Below the pieces are notes generated by a model, which worked only from the letters and a program-made list of their open reading frames with translations, ran no database searches and was not told the origin of the DNA. The position numbers and the translations under genes are program-made. This document shows positions 25,101-37,653 of a stretch of DNA of 64,000 nucleotides, piece by piece (the first letter of the stretch is position 1; each line of letters opens with the position of its first letter). The DNA comes from Polytrichum commune (lineage: Eukaryota > Streptophyta > Polytrichopsida > Polytrichales > Polytrichaceae), in NCBI GenBank assembly GCA_950295325.1, contig OX485804.1, forward strand, positions 11,346,001-11,410,000. Direction: 5' to 3'.

Positions 25101-25580
25101 TGATATGAACCCATTACTGTGACCAACCATTACTTTGGTGGCATATTGTTGCTCACACATTTATGAAATATACTTCTGTGCTGGATGCAGGCGTATGGGA
25201 ATGAGGTCATTGTCAAAGTGGTGAAGAACAAAGTAGCACCACCGTTCCGAACAGCAGAATTTGACATTGAGTTTGGAAGGGGCATATCAAGGGAGGGTGA
25301 AATTATGGACTTAGGTGTAAAGCACGGTTTGTTAGGACTTTCAGGTTCCTGGGTCTCTTATGAGGGCAAGAACTTTGCAAATGGACGAGATAATGCAAAG
25401 AGATATTTACGAGAACATAGGGACATAGCAGATACTTTGGTGAAGGCTATCAAAGAAAAGGCTTTGAGCAACTTAACTGAAGGCAAAGTAAACGAGGATT
25501 CAGATTCTGAGTCAGGACTTGAAGAAATGGAGGATGACATACGTGAAGTTGAGGGTGATGGTTTGGAAGGGACAGGGTAA
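22144..25580 (+). CDS. RECA3: Organellar (mitochondrial-type) RecA recombinase
   Basis: Bacterial-type RecA homologue for organelle DNA repair and recombination surveillance. Eight exons: 22144-22236, 22663-22732, 22937-23148, 23634-23724, 23925-24097, 24309-24455, 24618-24749, 25191-25580; 435 residues. The N-terminus [15 protein letters not shown] and following Arg/Ser/Thr-rich stretch look like a mitochondrial presequence spread over two exons. Core motifs: Walker [18 protein letters not shown], Walker B region [16 protein letters not shown], and [19 protein letters not shown]. The C-terminus is an acidic tail ([13 protein letters not shown]), as in RECA3 and unlike the plastid protein. 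Cyanobacterial-type RECA1 and dual-targeted RECA2 are the alternatives. The short 70-bp second exon is inferred from splice sites and phase. Intron 3 contains a MITE-like insertion. Confidence 0.92.
23228..23515 (+). mobile_element. MITE-like repeat family D, copy in RecA intron 3
   Basis: Begins TAAGGTAGATGGGTCTTAAA and matches 37285-37560 almost collinearly, including CAAATCCAAATCAAGG and TGTCCGTTCTTGG. The right terminal repeat seen in the 37-kb copy is not evident, so this copy looks 3'-truncated. It sits wholly inside an intron in the sense direction. Confidence 0.72.
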
Positions 25581-27895
25581 GAGTGCAGAGTGTGTGAACT
25601 GACAATCAAACCGATCAACATTCCAACATACCCAAAATATCCAATTTTCTAAGGTTTTCGGAGCCTGACAAATGGTGGTGCCAATTGAGATGAATTTTGG
25701 GTGATAGCAACACGCAACCTAACACCACATGCTTCCTTCTTGAGGATTTATATCTCTGGGACACCCAAGGATACTCCCGACAAATGGTCCCCCTCTTTTC
25801 GCAAAAACTCAACTACATTAAGGAAGCTGGCCTCCCTTTGGCCATTTTGGAGCATGTACTCAGCAACGCACAATTGTGAACACATTCTACAACTGTACAA
25901 AAGGTCGGAGAACAGCACAATAGTCATTGTGAAGCTCCCGATTTGGTTTGAGTTTCCGAAACTTGTTTTATTGGATAGAAAGTGTGCTGTAATTGATGGT
26001 TGGTTCTGGAACGATACTTCAGCATGTCTGTATTTACATGCAGACTTTGATGGTGTGTCTGAATGTTGATAGTCGGTTTCACATACTTGCTTACTTTTAC
26101 ATTGATTGACAGGTTGACATGAGAGCCACAGAGTATCTCAACGAAACCTGCAATTCTTCTCATGAGGCATATTTGAAGGAGCCTCATGTAATTGGACTGA
26201 CATGTAACACAGTAATTTGTATCATGGTTATATTCCTCAGTTTTACCTTGCCTAGGTCATTGTGGTTTTAGGGTGTCGAGGGCACCAATTGGTTGTGTTG
26301 ACACTTAATACCCTTGGTTGCTAGAAGGGAATCCCACTCCCATTTTGAAATTGTTTGCCATGCCTCTATTCACCTTCCAATAAGAACCTTAACCTCTAAA
26401 GCCCATACCAACCGAAAAGTGGTTGATAGGGTTGGGTAAGATGCTGATGTTGTATTTGGCTTTGTCGGTGGCAGCAATTAGCTCGAGGCATGCTCTTGAT
26501 TATGGCCATGCTACTCGTATGATGTTATGGGAAGTTCTAAGTTGATGTTACCTTCATGGCTAATAAAGTGCTTTCCAATAGATTCAGTATAATGCAAGAC
26601 AAATTTGTTCCCTCCAAGGAAAACAAGGACTAAACATAGTGAGGCTCTTAAATCAGTTCAGGTGTTCTCATTTGGCCCAAGACAAAGATATGCTTGTTTA
26701 AATTTGAAGAAGCCACAATTAGAGTGGTAAACCACAATAGGGGCTGCCAATTTCCCGAGGGTAGAAAGACTTGGACCATATCAGAACTACGCGGGCTACA
26801 GAACCTACATTGCTTTGTTGCTGAAGATTGGAAAGCCAATTTGCAAGAACTGGTTGACAGGAAAAATTAGTCAACATCCTATTGTGTCTTGAAAGACTCT
26901 GCAATCTTGTTATGGCAAAATTCCTTTTGATCCAAAGGACCCAATCTTTTCTTGGTTCATATTAAAGCATCACTTTGGTATATCAACTTTGCTTTAAAAT
27001 CACATGTAGCAGCAGAAAACTCATGTCTTTGTAATCATACCAGAGTAGCAGTCATCCAGAATGAGACCAGTAACCGATTTGAAACAGTTTTTGGAGCTGA
27101 GTATTGTTCTGACTATCACAATAACTACACTCCTGTTCCTGCAAGAGAAATTCAGTCCTTCCAGGACTGCATAGGGGTCGTGTTTCACAGCTGGTTTTGA
27201 TGGGACAGGTGCTACATCCCTCTCTGCCACAATTTCTTGCACCTCCTGCAACCCTCACTACACTAAGCATCTGAAATAGTGCGGCCCAAACTATTCATCA
27301 TTGATCCACATTAATTGTCTTGCAACCACTGGGTGGCAACGAGAGAGGGTGTCAAATGACACTCGGTGCTACATGATAGGTCATGAAGACCATTTTAAAT
27401 AACATAGCACATCAATTCTAGTGTATGTTTGACCTGCTCATTTCGTACTCTATTAAACCCAAACAATTGGGTTCAAAGAACCTTAAACAAAGATAGACGT
27501 TCAGCCTTTGCAAACTCTCCAGGGGTTTGCATGGTAGGCCACAACCTACCCCAAGAAACCAAGGGCAAGGTCCCCTCTGCTGTGTAGTTCCAAAGAAAAG
27601 ATGAAAAAACCCTAGCCAAATTTTAGAGCCTTTTTGTCGATTGAAAGATGTCTGCATGATGTAAAATTGGAAGAGAGTGTTCAACATGAGATTGGTATGA
27701 GGTGCCTTTGCTGCAATTTGATATCAAATGCTGGACCTGCAACCTGGAAATTTGAGATATACACATTGCTTGCCTGTATGCACTCAATAGAGGTCAATAT
27801 GTTTTAACAAGGCACCTTTAACCAGTTCGCAATTCCGACAATATGTCAGAAGTACACCTCCTGAAGATCCTGGTGTCCTTGCCTCACAAAATCAA
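25581..27895. other. Intergenic between convergent RecA and GUX genes
   Basis: Holds the 3' UTRs of both genes (RecA from the left, GUX from the right, convergent). I found no exon-like frame with a known domain and no repeat. Confidence 0.4.
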
Positions 27896-30800
27896 TCATG
27901 AAGTTAGCAAGACAGTGTTATTGGATGGTGGTTGGTTCCAATGTAAAATCATCTCTTTCCAATCACAGTGCTCAGGTGTGGGACAATACTCTAGCCTGGG
28001 ATCTTTTATCTTGATTTTCCAATGCTCATCTTTATATCTTCCTGCCTCTGCTTCCCGGCGCTCAACTTCACGTGCTGCTTTGAACAAGGTTCTGATCCAG
28101 CAATGCTTTTGAAGGTTCTCCGGCATGCTGTCATGAATTCTAAACCAAGTTGCATGGGCTGGGTCACTTGCATACTTGGTTTGCTCTTCAAGGTTCCAGT
28201 TGCAATCGTAATCACGATAGCACAGCCATGGCTTCATCCCCAAATAGTGGATCGCATAGAGAATCGGGGGTTCTGCAGCAAACAGCTGAGTCTTTGTCTC
28301 AAATTCTTCAGTATCATTGGACCAGAAGTGCTTCAGAAAGTTGACATGCTTGGGGATGCGGTGCCACCATGGGAAAATTTCATTTAAGTACCCTTGGTCA
28401 CCACCATTATAGGATTTGGTTTCGACAATCTGGTCCATTAGAAGATTAAAAGTGCAATTTGAAGGCTCCACCACCATCACTCCTGAATTGAATCTGTTCT
28501 TGTCATTACCAGTGGCTGATATTTCTGGTAACTTGAAAAGAAAGTCAATGTTGCGGAGAACAAGAAGATCAGAATCAATGAAAACAACCTGTCAAACAAT
28601 ATAATCTAGGCATTAGGCGATTCTCCAGAACATAAATTCCTGTCTTGGTCAATCCACAGAAACCATAGACTTGGAAATATGTTGTATCCAACGTAAGAGT
28701 TACAGCATATCAGTGTTTAAAAATCTGGAGGGATTAATCCAAGAGATGCACATATGCAGTAAGAAATAAAAATATACAAAAACTAGAGAAAGGATTAATG
28801 ACATGTTTATATTTATTAAGTCTAAAGAATCTCTCCACGGACTCCCACCAAACGCAACAAAACAGAAGCAATACCAACGAAAAGAGAGAACCTGTAGTAC
28901 TCCCAGACCAATAGAAGGAATTTTAAAAACTCTTTATCAAACCAATATAGAGAACATCTCTCAGGACCGTCTACAACACATCAGCTTATCTTGTTATAGG
29001 TGCACAGCACGTTTTGATGTCCGGTATGGTGTTTGCCAGTATGATCCATTACTCGATATATGATCAGCCAACATACTAGCTGAAGTGCAACAAAGCTAAG
29101 TGACCAAGTTTGAAACCCTAAGTGACCAGAGAAATAACTGGCCAAAGTGAATCTAAGAAGTTCACTAGTCCAGGTTATTCAACCTAGTTATTTGGTGACA
29201 GATGTCATGCTACTGTTTGTGACTGAAACATATATATGAGGCAGTATTTTACACCATGTATGCATATTGATGGGGACAGATTCAGCAATAAGAAGGTGCT
29301 CACAGCAGGGTAGATAACAAAAGCACAATTTGCACGTAGAACATATGCCATTTTTCCGGAAAACACCAAATGTAAATCACAATTTAAAATGGCTACAAAG
29401 GTCACACGACTTCCCTGAGTGAGTTACCCTGCCAATTGTAAACTGTAAGATACAATCTGAAGAGTCACACATTATCAGACATTCAAATTAAAGGAATGTT
29501 TCAGGCTACCTTGTCATACTCTGTGAGTTGCCAGAGCCGAAATTTGCTGTAGTTCCACTCGTTGTATCGGTCTTTCTTGGCATAAGGGTTGCGGATCCTC
29601 TCAATTTCGCGCACTTTCCAACCTGCAGCCTCTAATCCTGTGCGCTGCTGTGGTAGGATGTTGGCATCTACCAGCATCACAAGGTCTCGTGTGGAGCCGG
29701 AGAGACGGATGCTGTGTGCCAACACAATTGCTCCGCAAACATAGGTAGGATCGGTATGCACCATGGAGACATATGCTTGTCGCCGCTCATTTATCTTGCT
29801 CATCATCAGCTGACCTGCCAGCAATACATGGAGGTCAGATGTAAACAGGGGAGGCAAGCCTAAAGAACTAAGAAAATGATGACCACTTCTATCCCAAGTG
29901 CTTGAACAAAATCCCATTAAAGAACATGTTCATTGACAGGTAATTAATGAAGCATGCACTTCTCTACATTTCCACAATTTCTTTTCAAACATCAAAGAAT
30001 AGTGTGAACGATGTCTCACTGTTTGCATATGTCTGAATGACATCCTAACCGACTACACTAAACATGTAATCTCGTGTGGCATGAAAATTGTTGTGCCATA
30101 TTTATGGTTTTCATGACTTGTATTTTAGAACCAAGTGTCCTTTGACATCCTCTCTAGTTGCCACCCAGTGATTGCAAGACAATTAGTGTTGGGTGATGAT
30201 CGGAATGGTGCAGGCCGCGCTAAATCAGATGTTAAGTGTAGGCATGACGTTAGATACCTCCAGTCTACTGGCTCATTTGAAAAACTCGAACACACCAAGA
30301 TCAAATCAAAAAAACAAAAATGGGAAGGAAATTGAAAGTGAAATGTTTGGATTTTGAAGTTCACTACCTGGGTCAAATAGGGATAAAGAAAGCTCGCAAG
30401 AACCAACCGGCAAGACCAATCGCTTCCTCATTTTGACCAGGTTCACATCATACAGCCATGCATTCCCCTGATGCTCCAGAAGCTCCATGCAAGGAAACAA
30501 GTTCACAAGTGGCCTACATTCACTCAAAATCAAGACATTCATGGCCTTGTGGCCTGTCTGAGATGCAATACTGGCTGCAGAAAGGAGGATCTGCAGTCGC
30601 TTAACATCTCGCTCCCCATCCAATAGTAAATTTTTATGGCATGGTGCTTTGGCAACCACAAGGTCAAGTTTGATGCCCTTCCGGACACAGGGCATTGGAA
30701 GAGGAGGGCACAGCGGAGATTCGTAGAGCTCCTCTTCATCGATCCACTCTGGGTACAAGTCCGACCATTGTAAGCTTTCATTCATTTTGCCAACAGGAAA

Positions 30801-31955
30801 GTGTATAGGCATGCGTCCGTGTGCGAAATCCTGCCATCCGGAAGCTTCTTCTCTGTTAATATTTAGCAGTCCAATGCTAGGTCTCTTGCCCAGCCGAATG
30901 CGTTCCAGTAAAGATGCGCCCTGGGGTTGACCATTTCCCTCTACAATATTCACCACATGAGGTGCTGAAGAACCATCATGAGAAATTTTCATTAAGCCTC
31001 CTGTTTCTTCTTCGTCATCCTTTGAATCTTCAAAGAAATCTGGTGCTTTAAGGCTGCAAGGATTTGGTCGTTGTCTCACTCTGCAGACGGCATGCAAAAT
31101 CTTCATGAGGTCGAAAGCACAGGAACGATGCCCTTTCACTGATGTAATAAATAGATCTGGCACTTGCAAAGGCATTTTGGCTATGGCGTATTCCAATTTA
31201 CCTTCAGCATGGGAAGCACCAGTAGACCAACAGACTTGTCAATCATACATTCCAGTCTCAATTCATCCAGTGACTTTACCGTGGCCAAAGGAGCCCCCAA
31301 AAGCACCAAACATCTTGGAAGCTTATTATGGAACAATTTTTCTATAGCAAGCACTGAGCTCCCAGTGCAACTTTATAATGAGCAATCAGAGTTGATATAA
31401 AAGATAACGAAACATAAGTGGCTGTGTCTTATACATCCATAGCATTCTTAAGAATGTGTAAGGAGGTTCTCTTTCCATTCTAGCTTCAAGCATAGATTTT
31501 CAAGAATCAGGGTCCTTGAGTATAGGCATGATCGTCGAGCATAGTCAAGTGGCATTAAGCTCTCATTAGTCGAAGCCTCCTTCACTGTTGCCTATCTTCG
31601 GACACAGAGCCTTCTTCCATCTACCATGATTGAATTTGAGAGGTTCGTGCCTAGCGAAACCATTCTTAGGTAATCCGGATTACCTAAGAAGTACTCCATT
31701 TGCATTGGAACCACAACAGTCTACTAAAGAATGTCATGTTCTTACACATGATTCAAAGAACTTGCTGCTGAGTGAGAGCGAGTACCTGTGATTTACTCGG
31801 CGTCTTTCAAATGGTGGCTGCTTATGCTTGTTACCAACCCTAGCGAGCATGAAACTGACTACGAGGGCAACAAACACGAGGAGGGCCAGTAGGTAGAGTT
31901 TCTTGGACGCCTGTTTGGATTTTCTCATATCCAAAAAGCTGGAGCTATTGCTCAT
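27896..31955 (-). CDS. GUX: GUX/PGSIP-type glucuronosyltransferase (GT8), Golgi
   Basis: Type II Golgi enzyme that adds glucuronic acid side groups to xylan. Exons: 31748-31955, about 30368-31201, 29510-29814, 27896-28588; phases agree and give about 679 residues, close to Arabidopsis GUX1. The start MSNSSSFLDMRKSKQ precedes one hydrophobic membrane segment (LYLLALLVFVALVVSFML). The frame is open further upstream without a clear ATG, so a longer N-terminus remains possible. The stem region has DLYPEWIDEEELYESPLCPP and LPVGSCELSLSL. The catalytic GT8 part has YVCGAIVLAHSIRLSGSTRD, EWNYSKFRLWQLTEYDK, the metal-binding DSD in VFIDSDLLVLRNIDFLF, SGVMVVEPSNCTF, YNGGDQGYLNEIFPWWHRIP and HYLGMKPWLCYRDYDCNW. 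The exon 1/2 junction is the least certain point. Which GUX paralogue it is cannot be said. Confidence 0.92.
31663..31690. other. 28-bp perfect palindrome in GUX intron 1
   Basis: TTCTTAGGTAATCC is followed at once by its exact reverse complement, with no spacer. It lies inside the first intron of the GUX model. Function unknown; could be a dimeric binding site or the tip-to-tip remains of a foldback element. Confidence 0.9.
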
Positions 31956-34718
31956 TTTGCCAATCTTCCACCGCTCCCTCCAGGTTGAACTCGACCCACT
32001 CCAGCGACTATGTTCTAGCGGTCTTTTGCTTTGGTCCTCTTCATCCCTGGACAACCACAAGGCCAATGGAGAACCAATTTGAGTTTCCAGTACTCTCCAT
32101 CGACAAGTGATGTCAATAGTCTCTGAAATTATCTCCTCGCCATGTTCTCTAAAATGATGCAACAACTTATACACGAAGGGTATGACCCAGGATGCAGAGC
32201 TACTAAAACAAGGCTCCTGTAAGGCATGATGAGCTTGCAGAAGTCATCGGCATTACATCAAACCTGTAGTGGATGTTTTAGATACTTACGAAACATTTGA
32301 AGTCCTTGTGAGCCGGGGCTCCAGCCCAGACGCCCTCATTTGTGATGATGCTCTACCAAGTCTGTACTTTTCGGATTCTTAGACACCGAACAAACTCGAA
32401 ATCGCAGATCGGCCACGGAGATAGCCGATTTGGCATCTAAGGTCGAAGTGAGTAGCCACTACAAATACAGATACAGCTACAGAAGCTACAGGTTAGTCTG
32501 CAAGCAGTGGAACGAAAGAACCGAGCAAGCGCACCGACAGCTAAAAGTCAGAGTGCATGCTTTGGAGCAAGGAAATGAGAGAAGAGAAGCGAGGCCATAT
32601 GGCACTAATCCTAGCTCCATGACTGTAAATTCCCGCATCTACCGAAACCCCACAACTCAAGTCGCACTGGAGCATAGGAAAGTCGAATGTGACATTTTGG
32701 ATGCACGAAGTTAAGTGCAGGGAGCTCACCATTAAGGTGGCAGTAACTTCGACACAGGTAGCAACATCGACACGAGAGAAACTGAGCATGCAATGTCTAA
32801 GTAACATACAAGTGAGCACTACACGCTTACTTACACATGAGAGTGTATGTACACCAACTTGCATATTGAAGCATAGAAAATGTATTGTCAGAATAGGTAC
32901 GGAAGTAAGTAGGCTGGTCGATGTTCACACGTCATGCTCATACTCAGCATCAACAGCATTACCGCTGATTTTTCAGAAAATAGGTGAAGGACTATGTTCT
33001 GCCACTGGGACATCAACAGATACATAACCAGCAAAGTCAGAGACGTACATATATAAATATCGTCAGGACACTGGATACTGTTCTCCAGAACCATGACCAT
33101 TGAAGACATTGCAGCAGGACACCCCTTTACACTAATAAGTTAGAGCTTGAGCTGAGAGCAATTCTCAGGATTTTGATACTTGGATTTGACAAGCTTGCAT
33201 CCAAAGCTCAAATTATCATTCAAACTATTGAGAGATTGCTAAGCGCTCACTCTCTCAGTAGTTTGAGCAAGTGTACAGTGGGGCAGCTCTTAAGTGGGAC
33301 ATCGAGGGGGGAGTGATATTTGGCGACCAAAGATGGTCATGTAATCAAAAGAAATGTGAAGTGAATGTGAAGGATGCAATTGGGTGAACGTGCAGATTCA
33401 AAAATGCACTTTATATTCCGACTTGAATTCTATATAAAGCTTATGCTTATTCACTCACTATGTATGTTATTTTAGTGATATATTTAAAGTGCTAGAGATG
33501 TACGATTGCTAATTCATGGCCTTGGTGGGTGGGCACATGCTGAATTAGTTTGGTATTCAATGTACTCAAACCTACAAAATTGGGTTGCTTCAATGCCAAT
33601 TTATGCTTGACTGCTGGTCCATAAGCATACACGTTGTACAACCATGAATGAATTCCAGATTCCAACAATAGAAAAGAAGAACCACCACTATCCTACATGC
33701 AATAGCTAAATTTACAATAGATTTTTTCACAAAAGTGTGGAGATTTGAGGAAAACATACAGAAGCTGGGAGTATTACTTATGATCTCAAACTACATTTAT
33801 AAACTTTTCATAAGCATCGATATGCAGTCTGTCTGATGTCCAAGTGCACACACTAAATCAGATTTTGCAGTCCAAAAACGTGATATGACCATGAGTAGAT
33901 CCCAATAATGTTGACAAACTTTTGGTTGGATCCACTAATTATGAAGCCACCATTATTCATCTCAAGCTGATTCCATCATTCTAATGATGTTGTGAATTCA
34001 TCAGTATGCTGTAGTAGACCGTGATGTCTGAGTTGATAAGTAGAGAATCTTGGGGGTTTGCAAAAAAGGTTTATCCAACTATATCCAGCCAGCTTTTCTA
34101 GAGAACGCAATATTTTAAACAATATGGTGGTTTCCAAACAGCTTACGCAGAGACAATAAGATCTGTAGATAGCTCCTTTACAAGTGTCTGATCAAAATTC
34201 GCTCTGTGAAGCATTTTGGTCGGTTTTGCATGCAGGACTCATAAGATGTGAATGAATGATTCTCTTTTGGCAGTTTCACAGCCTTCCAAAGTTCAACAAA
34301 ACTTGATATCTCCATTGATCTAGGTGTAGCAAATTAAAAACACAAGCAGCTGTATTTATGACGCTCAAGTTCAAACCTAAGGCACTCCCATAGTTTAGGA
34401 TAACTCAAACAAGACCCAGCATCGAGAAAAAAGATCAGTTCCTCTAAACTTACAGTAGGCCTGCCGAGATATATGTTTAAAGGCAACTGCTGTGGAGGTT
34501 AGCTCAAAAAATAAGCTCATAATAGTCCATAAGCTTGAACTCATGCAGATCTCTGCACGGCAACCTGTTTGATTGTATATTCTCTATATCAATTTAAGAC
34601 AAGCCATAAATTGCCATTATAAAGCATTTTAAAACAACGATTCGGAGTTACTTTCTTTATGGTTGAATTGGCTTTGTCCGAGTACGTGTCTAATAATTAG
34701 GTAGAATACATAGCGCTA
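31956..34718. other. Intergenic: GUX upstream region and RbfA 3' flank
   Basis: The first few hundred bases probably hold the GUX 5' UTR and promoter; a possible acceptor TTACAG near 32216-32221 hints at an upstream non-coding exon. A hairpin with about 15-bp arms (CAAACTATTGAGAGA) lies at 33221-33267. No other gene recognised. Confidence 0.4.
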
Positions 34719-35690
34719 TCAATCACTTTCTTCTAGCTTTCGGAGAGCCTCCTCAACTGCTTGTGCATGAGAGTTTGGTTTGACTTGACAGAACTCAATA
34801 GATGGTGAAAAGGGCATGGTGAGGTGCTCAAATACCATCGACCGGAGGCGTTTCCCCTGGGCGTTGAGCTCTTTCTCTACTGTTTGTTGCGTCCCTGGCA
34901 TTGCCTTCCAGAGAACAAATGCTTTTCTAAGATCGCCACTCATCTTGACCTATACAATAACAACACACTCTCAAAGACCACAATGAGGTTATATCCAACA
35001 TCAAGAGAACACACGACTCGGAGAGTCTGAAAGAGCACAAGTATAGTACGTCTTCATCCCAATTCTGAAGTAATCTCAATTTTGAGCTGAATAGAAAACC
35101 CATTAAGAATGCCAGCCCTTCGACGTGACAAAGAGATTTATGTATTCTGAGCAGGCACGCAGGGGGCGTTTACATTCCAACTTAACCGCCAGCATCTAAA
35201 TTCAGCACATAAACACTTCATACCATATGCACTTCACAAGGGCTTTTTAGTGCCAAACATACAAAGATAGGATAATAATGAAGAGAAAACAAACCTCTTC
35301 AAACCCAAAGCCATCGTCTAAATGCAGCACATGCGTACAATATGCACATGTGGGCTTCAAATAGGTTCTTCAGTGAGAATTCAAAGACAGGATACAAATG
35401 TAGGGAAAACAAACCTCTTCAATCTCAAAGCCGCATTGTTGTAAAAGGGGTGCGTTGCAAGCTCCCTGCTGCAACCCTGTGGTGACTACAGCCCTCACCT
35501 CCGACGCCAACCTTTTCTGTCGTATGGATGCGTCCCCGCCCTTGCTCCTTCTGCTGTCCACCGGTCGTTTACCGCTACCGGACCTCGATGACAATCCTCT
35601 GGCCCAATGCACCGATAGCCAGGATTCCCCATTCTGAGACGCTTCCCGCCCCGAATGGCGAATGCTCGCCTCCAAGAGTCTCCTCAACAT
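34719..35690 (-). CDS. RBFA: Ribosome-binding factor A-like protein, organellar
   Basis: RbfA helps mature the small ribosomal subunit. Two exons, 35415-35690 and 34719-34949, joined in frame at EIEE/VKMSGDL, give 168 residues. The N-terminus MLRRLLEASIRHSG, rich in Arg and Ser, is likely an organelle presequence. The KH-like core shows the family pattern: RLASEVRAVV (start of helix), GFEIEEVKMSGDLRKAFVLW (the usual T-EVK-S-DLR-A-VY strand and helix), and QGKRLRSMVFEHLTMPFSPSI at the place of RS-LGKRLKLR--P-IEF. The family call rests on recalled consensus, so it is good but not certain. Mitochondrion is favoured over plastid by the short Arg-rich leader. The intron carries a 120-bp duplication of the exon 1 border. 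Confidence 0.78.
35190..35430 (-). repeat. 120-bp tandem duplication of the RbfA exon 1/intron border
   Basis: Two units about 120 bp apart share GAAAACAAACCTCTTCAA and CAAAGCC (about 35284 and 35404), as well as the stretch around 35196 and 35318 (CTAAAT-CAGCACAT). The unit includes the last bases of exon 1 and its 5' splice site, so the intron holds a second, diverged donor. Confidence 0.75.
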
Positions 35691-36389
35691 TACTCAAATG
35701 CTCTTATCCTCCTTCAAACCTAAACCTTAAACCCCTATTTTGACACAACAAAACAAATCGGCGAGAGAAGAAAACCTCCAAACCTACCGAGGTCGGATCA
35801 GGTATTCTATATCCCACCAAGACTATAGGTTGCTTAACATCATCTCCTTCTTCATCACCACAATTAACCTAAACCCATCATCACTGATACCACCACCCGG
35901 GTCCTCTACCGCATTCCACCTTGTCTGCATCCAACAAATTGTTATTCCCTTGAAGAATTACAATTGAGAGGTAACCGCAACTGGTCTATTCCTCTGAGAA
36001 GATTTGATTGTCTGAAGCCCCGTGCATTTTCAGCTGCTTTTGAAATCCTACAATTCGTTGTCCTTCAGCAATCCAGAGCCTCCATGTGAAAGACCAAGTC
36101 ACCAAGGTATTGAAGAGACTCACCGATTTTCACAACTCGATATATCCCATATCCTTGTGCATGCGGTAGTTTATACTTAAGTATATATAGCGGCGGCTTC
36201 AGATTTCAAACATTAAAAGGGTCGGTTGGCTAAATATGCCACGCAGGTCCTTGGACCTGTGCTGTATGGACTATCAAGACATATGGCCGACACTATTTTT
36301 GGGCCTCTATTGGGTTGGCACGCTCTGCCGACCCTACTAACTAAAAGCTTTGAATCAGGATTCGGAGACGGTAAAGAAATGTACATAGT
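35691..36389. other. RbfA upstream region
   Basis: Should hold the RbfA promoter and 5' UTR. A TATATATAG stretch lies near 36183. Nothing else recognised. Confidence 0.35.
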
Positions 36390-36803
36390 AAGAGTTACTT
36401 TTCATGTTTGCCTCTCGCCTACCAGATTCTAGTGTGGACATGGACAAATGTAGAGGGTATGTGGTGGATTAGGGTTCGTGTGTGCCAACTAGCTACTCTT
36501 ATCTTCTCAAATTGAGCCCACCTACTCACCTCCTCCTCCTGGTTACTAAGGATGGAGTTCTAGACCAACACTGGTTCTCTTGAGTCTTCAACCAGTCTCA
36601 AGCCTTCAGTGGCCGGCACTTATAAGTTAAAGAGTTTTTAGTAGGTCCATGGAAGTCTAGCTGCCCATGTCCATGGCCCTCCGCATTCTAATAGGCTGCC
36701 AAAATGTGGTTGATCGGCGGCTTGTGCTTAACAACATGCGAACTCCTCCGACCCACTATTATCTAGAATCTAGTGGGCAAGACGCCTACATGGAAACTCA
36801 CCC
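36390..36803 (-). mobile_element. MITE family A, copy 2 (inverted relative to copy 1)
   Basis: The left end AGAGTTACTTTTCATG is diverged and the right end CTACATGGAAACTCACCC is well kept. The interior is the reverse complement of 17319-17690, for example CCCACCTACTCACCTCCTCC at about 36517 against about 17541 in copy 1. Roughly 410 bp, non-coding. Confidence 0.7.
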
Positions 36804-37284
36804 TAATTTAGTCTCACTTAATGCAAAGTATCTGGATGCAAACCAGGTCCTTCAATTAAGTTGAACTTTGAGTTGCCTGTGAATTGAAAACTTAATGGTG
36901 AAGTACTTGGAAGCTTACTAACTCGTCATTGCACTCTCATAAAAATGGCTCAGCTGTTTCCAAGTGAAGTTGAGGTAGTAGAGCCCAAATTTGTGTGTTT
37001 GAGATTTGATTTTCTTATTTCTTTGATGGGCGGGGAGTCCAAGTCCTTGTTGTTTTACTGGTGCAAGAATGTTTCAAAGAGACAATATCATCTCAAATGG
37101 CAACAAGATTGGGTTGTTCTACTGCAGGTGAAATGTTAAAACCGGAGGAACAAGAAAGTCGTAACTTCAGCTGGATGTCCTCTAATTGTAGAGAAATGCA
37201 CTAATGTGCAGATCGTAAACATTCTCAATCGACATGAATAACATTGGCCTTATTGTAACCTAGAGATATTAGTGGCACCTCACA

Positions 37285-37653
37285 TTAAGGTAGATGGGTC
37301 TTAAATGGTTACTTTTTCTGACTAGCCTACTTCTCCTTGGATATGAAACACACGATTAGTACAAGATTATTAGTAAATCCAAATCAAGGTCGGAGTCACT
37401 TTCCTCATAATTCTCAGAGTTGAAATGGATATCTTACTCATTATTAAAGTGATTATTCTTGTGCTCATTAAATGGTCATATAGATTTCCCCCCAGTTGTA
37501 TTTGGTCCAAAACAATTATCATATGTTGAGTATGTAGTCCAATTTCTTTTAAACACCTCTTTTGGTGTCCGTTCTTGGAGCCACACCTACCACATACCAC
37601 TTTAATTTAGTGTCTGGTTAAGATAAGTAACCAAATTAGGCACATCTACCTTA
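37285..37653 (+). mobile_element. MITE-like repeat family D, most complete copy
   Basis: Starts TTAAGGTAGATGGGTC and ends ACATCTACCTTA, an inverted repeat of about 10 bp, with TA on each side. Length about 370 bp. Related copies lie at 23228-23515, 59330-59683 and, as fragments, near 21780-21898 and 60888-60960. No coding capacity; the superfamily is not clear (TA target suggests Tc1/mariner). Confidence 0.68.

Noticed and set aside
31956-32174. Longer N-terminus for the GUX protein
   Set aside because: Open frame without an ATG and with a sequence unlike a membrane enzyme leader. A spliced upstream exon is possible but not shown.
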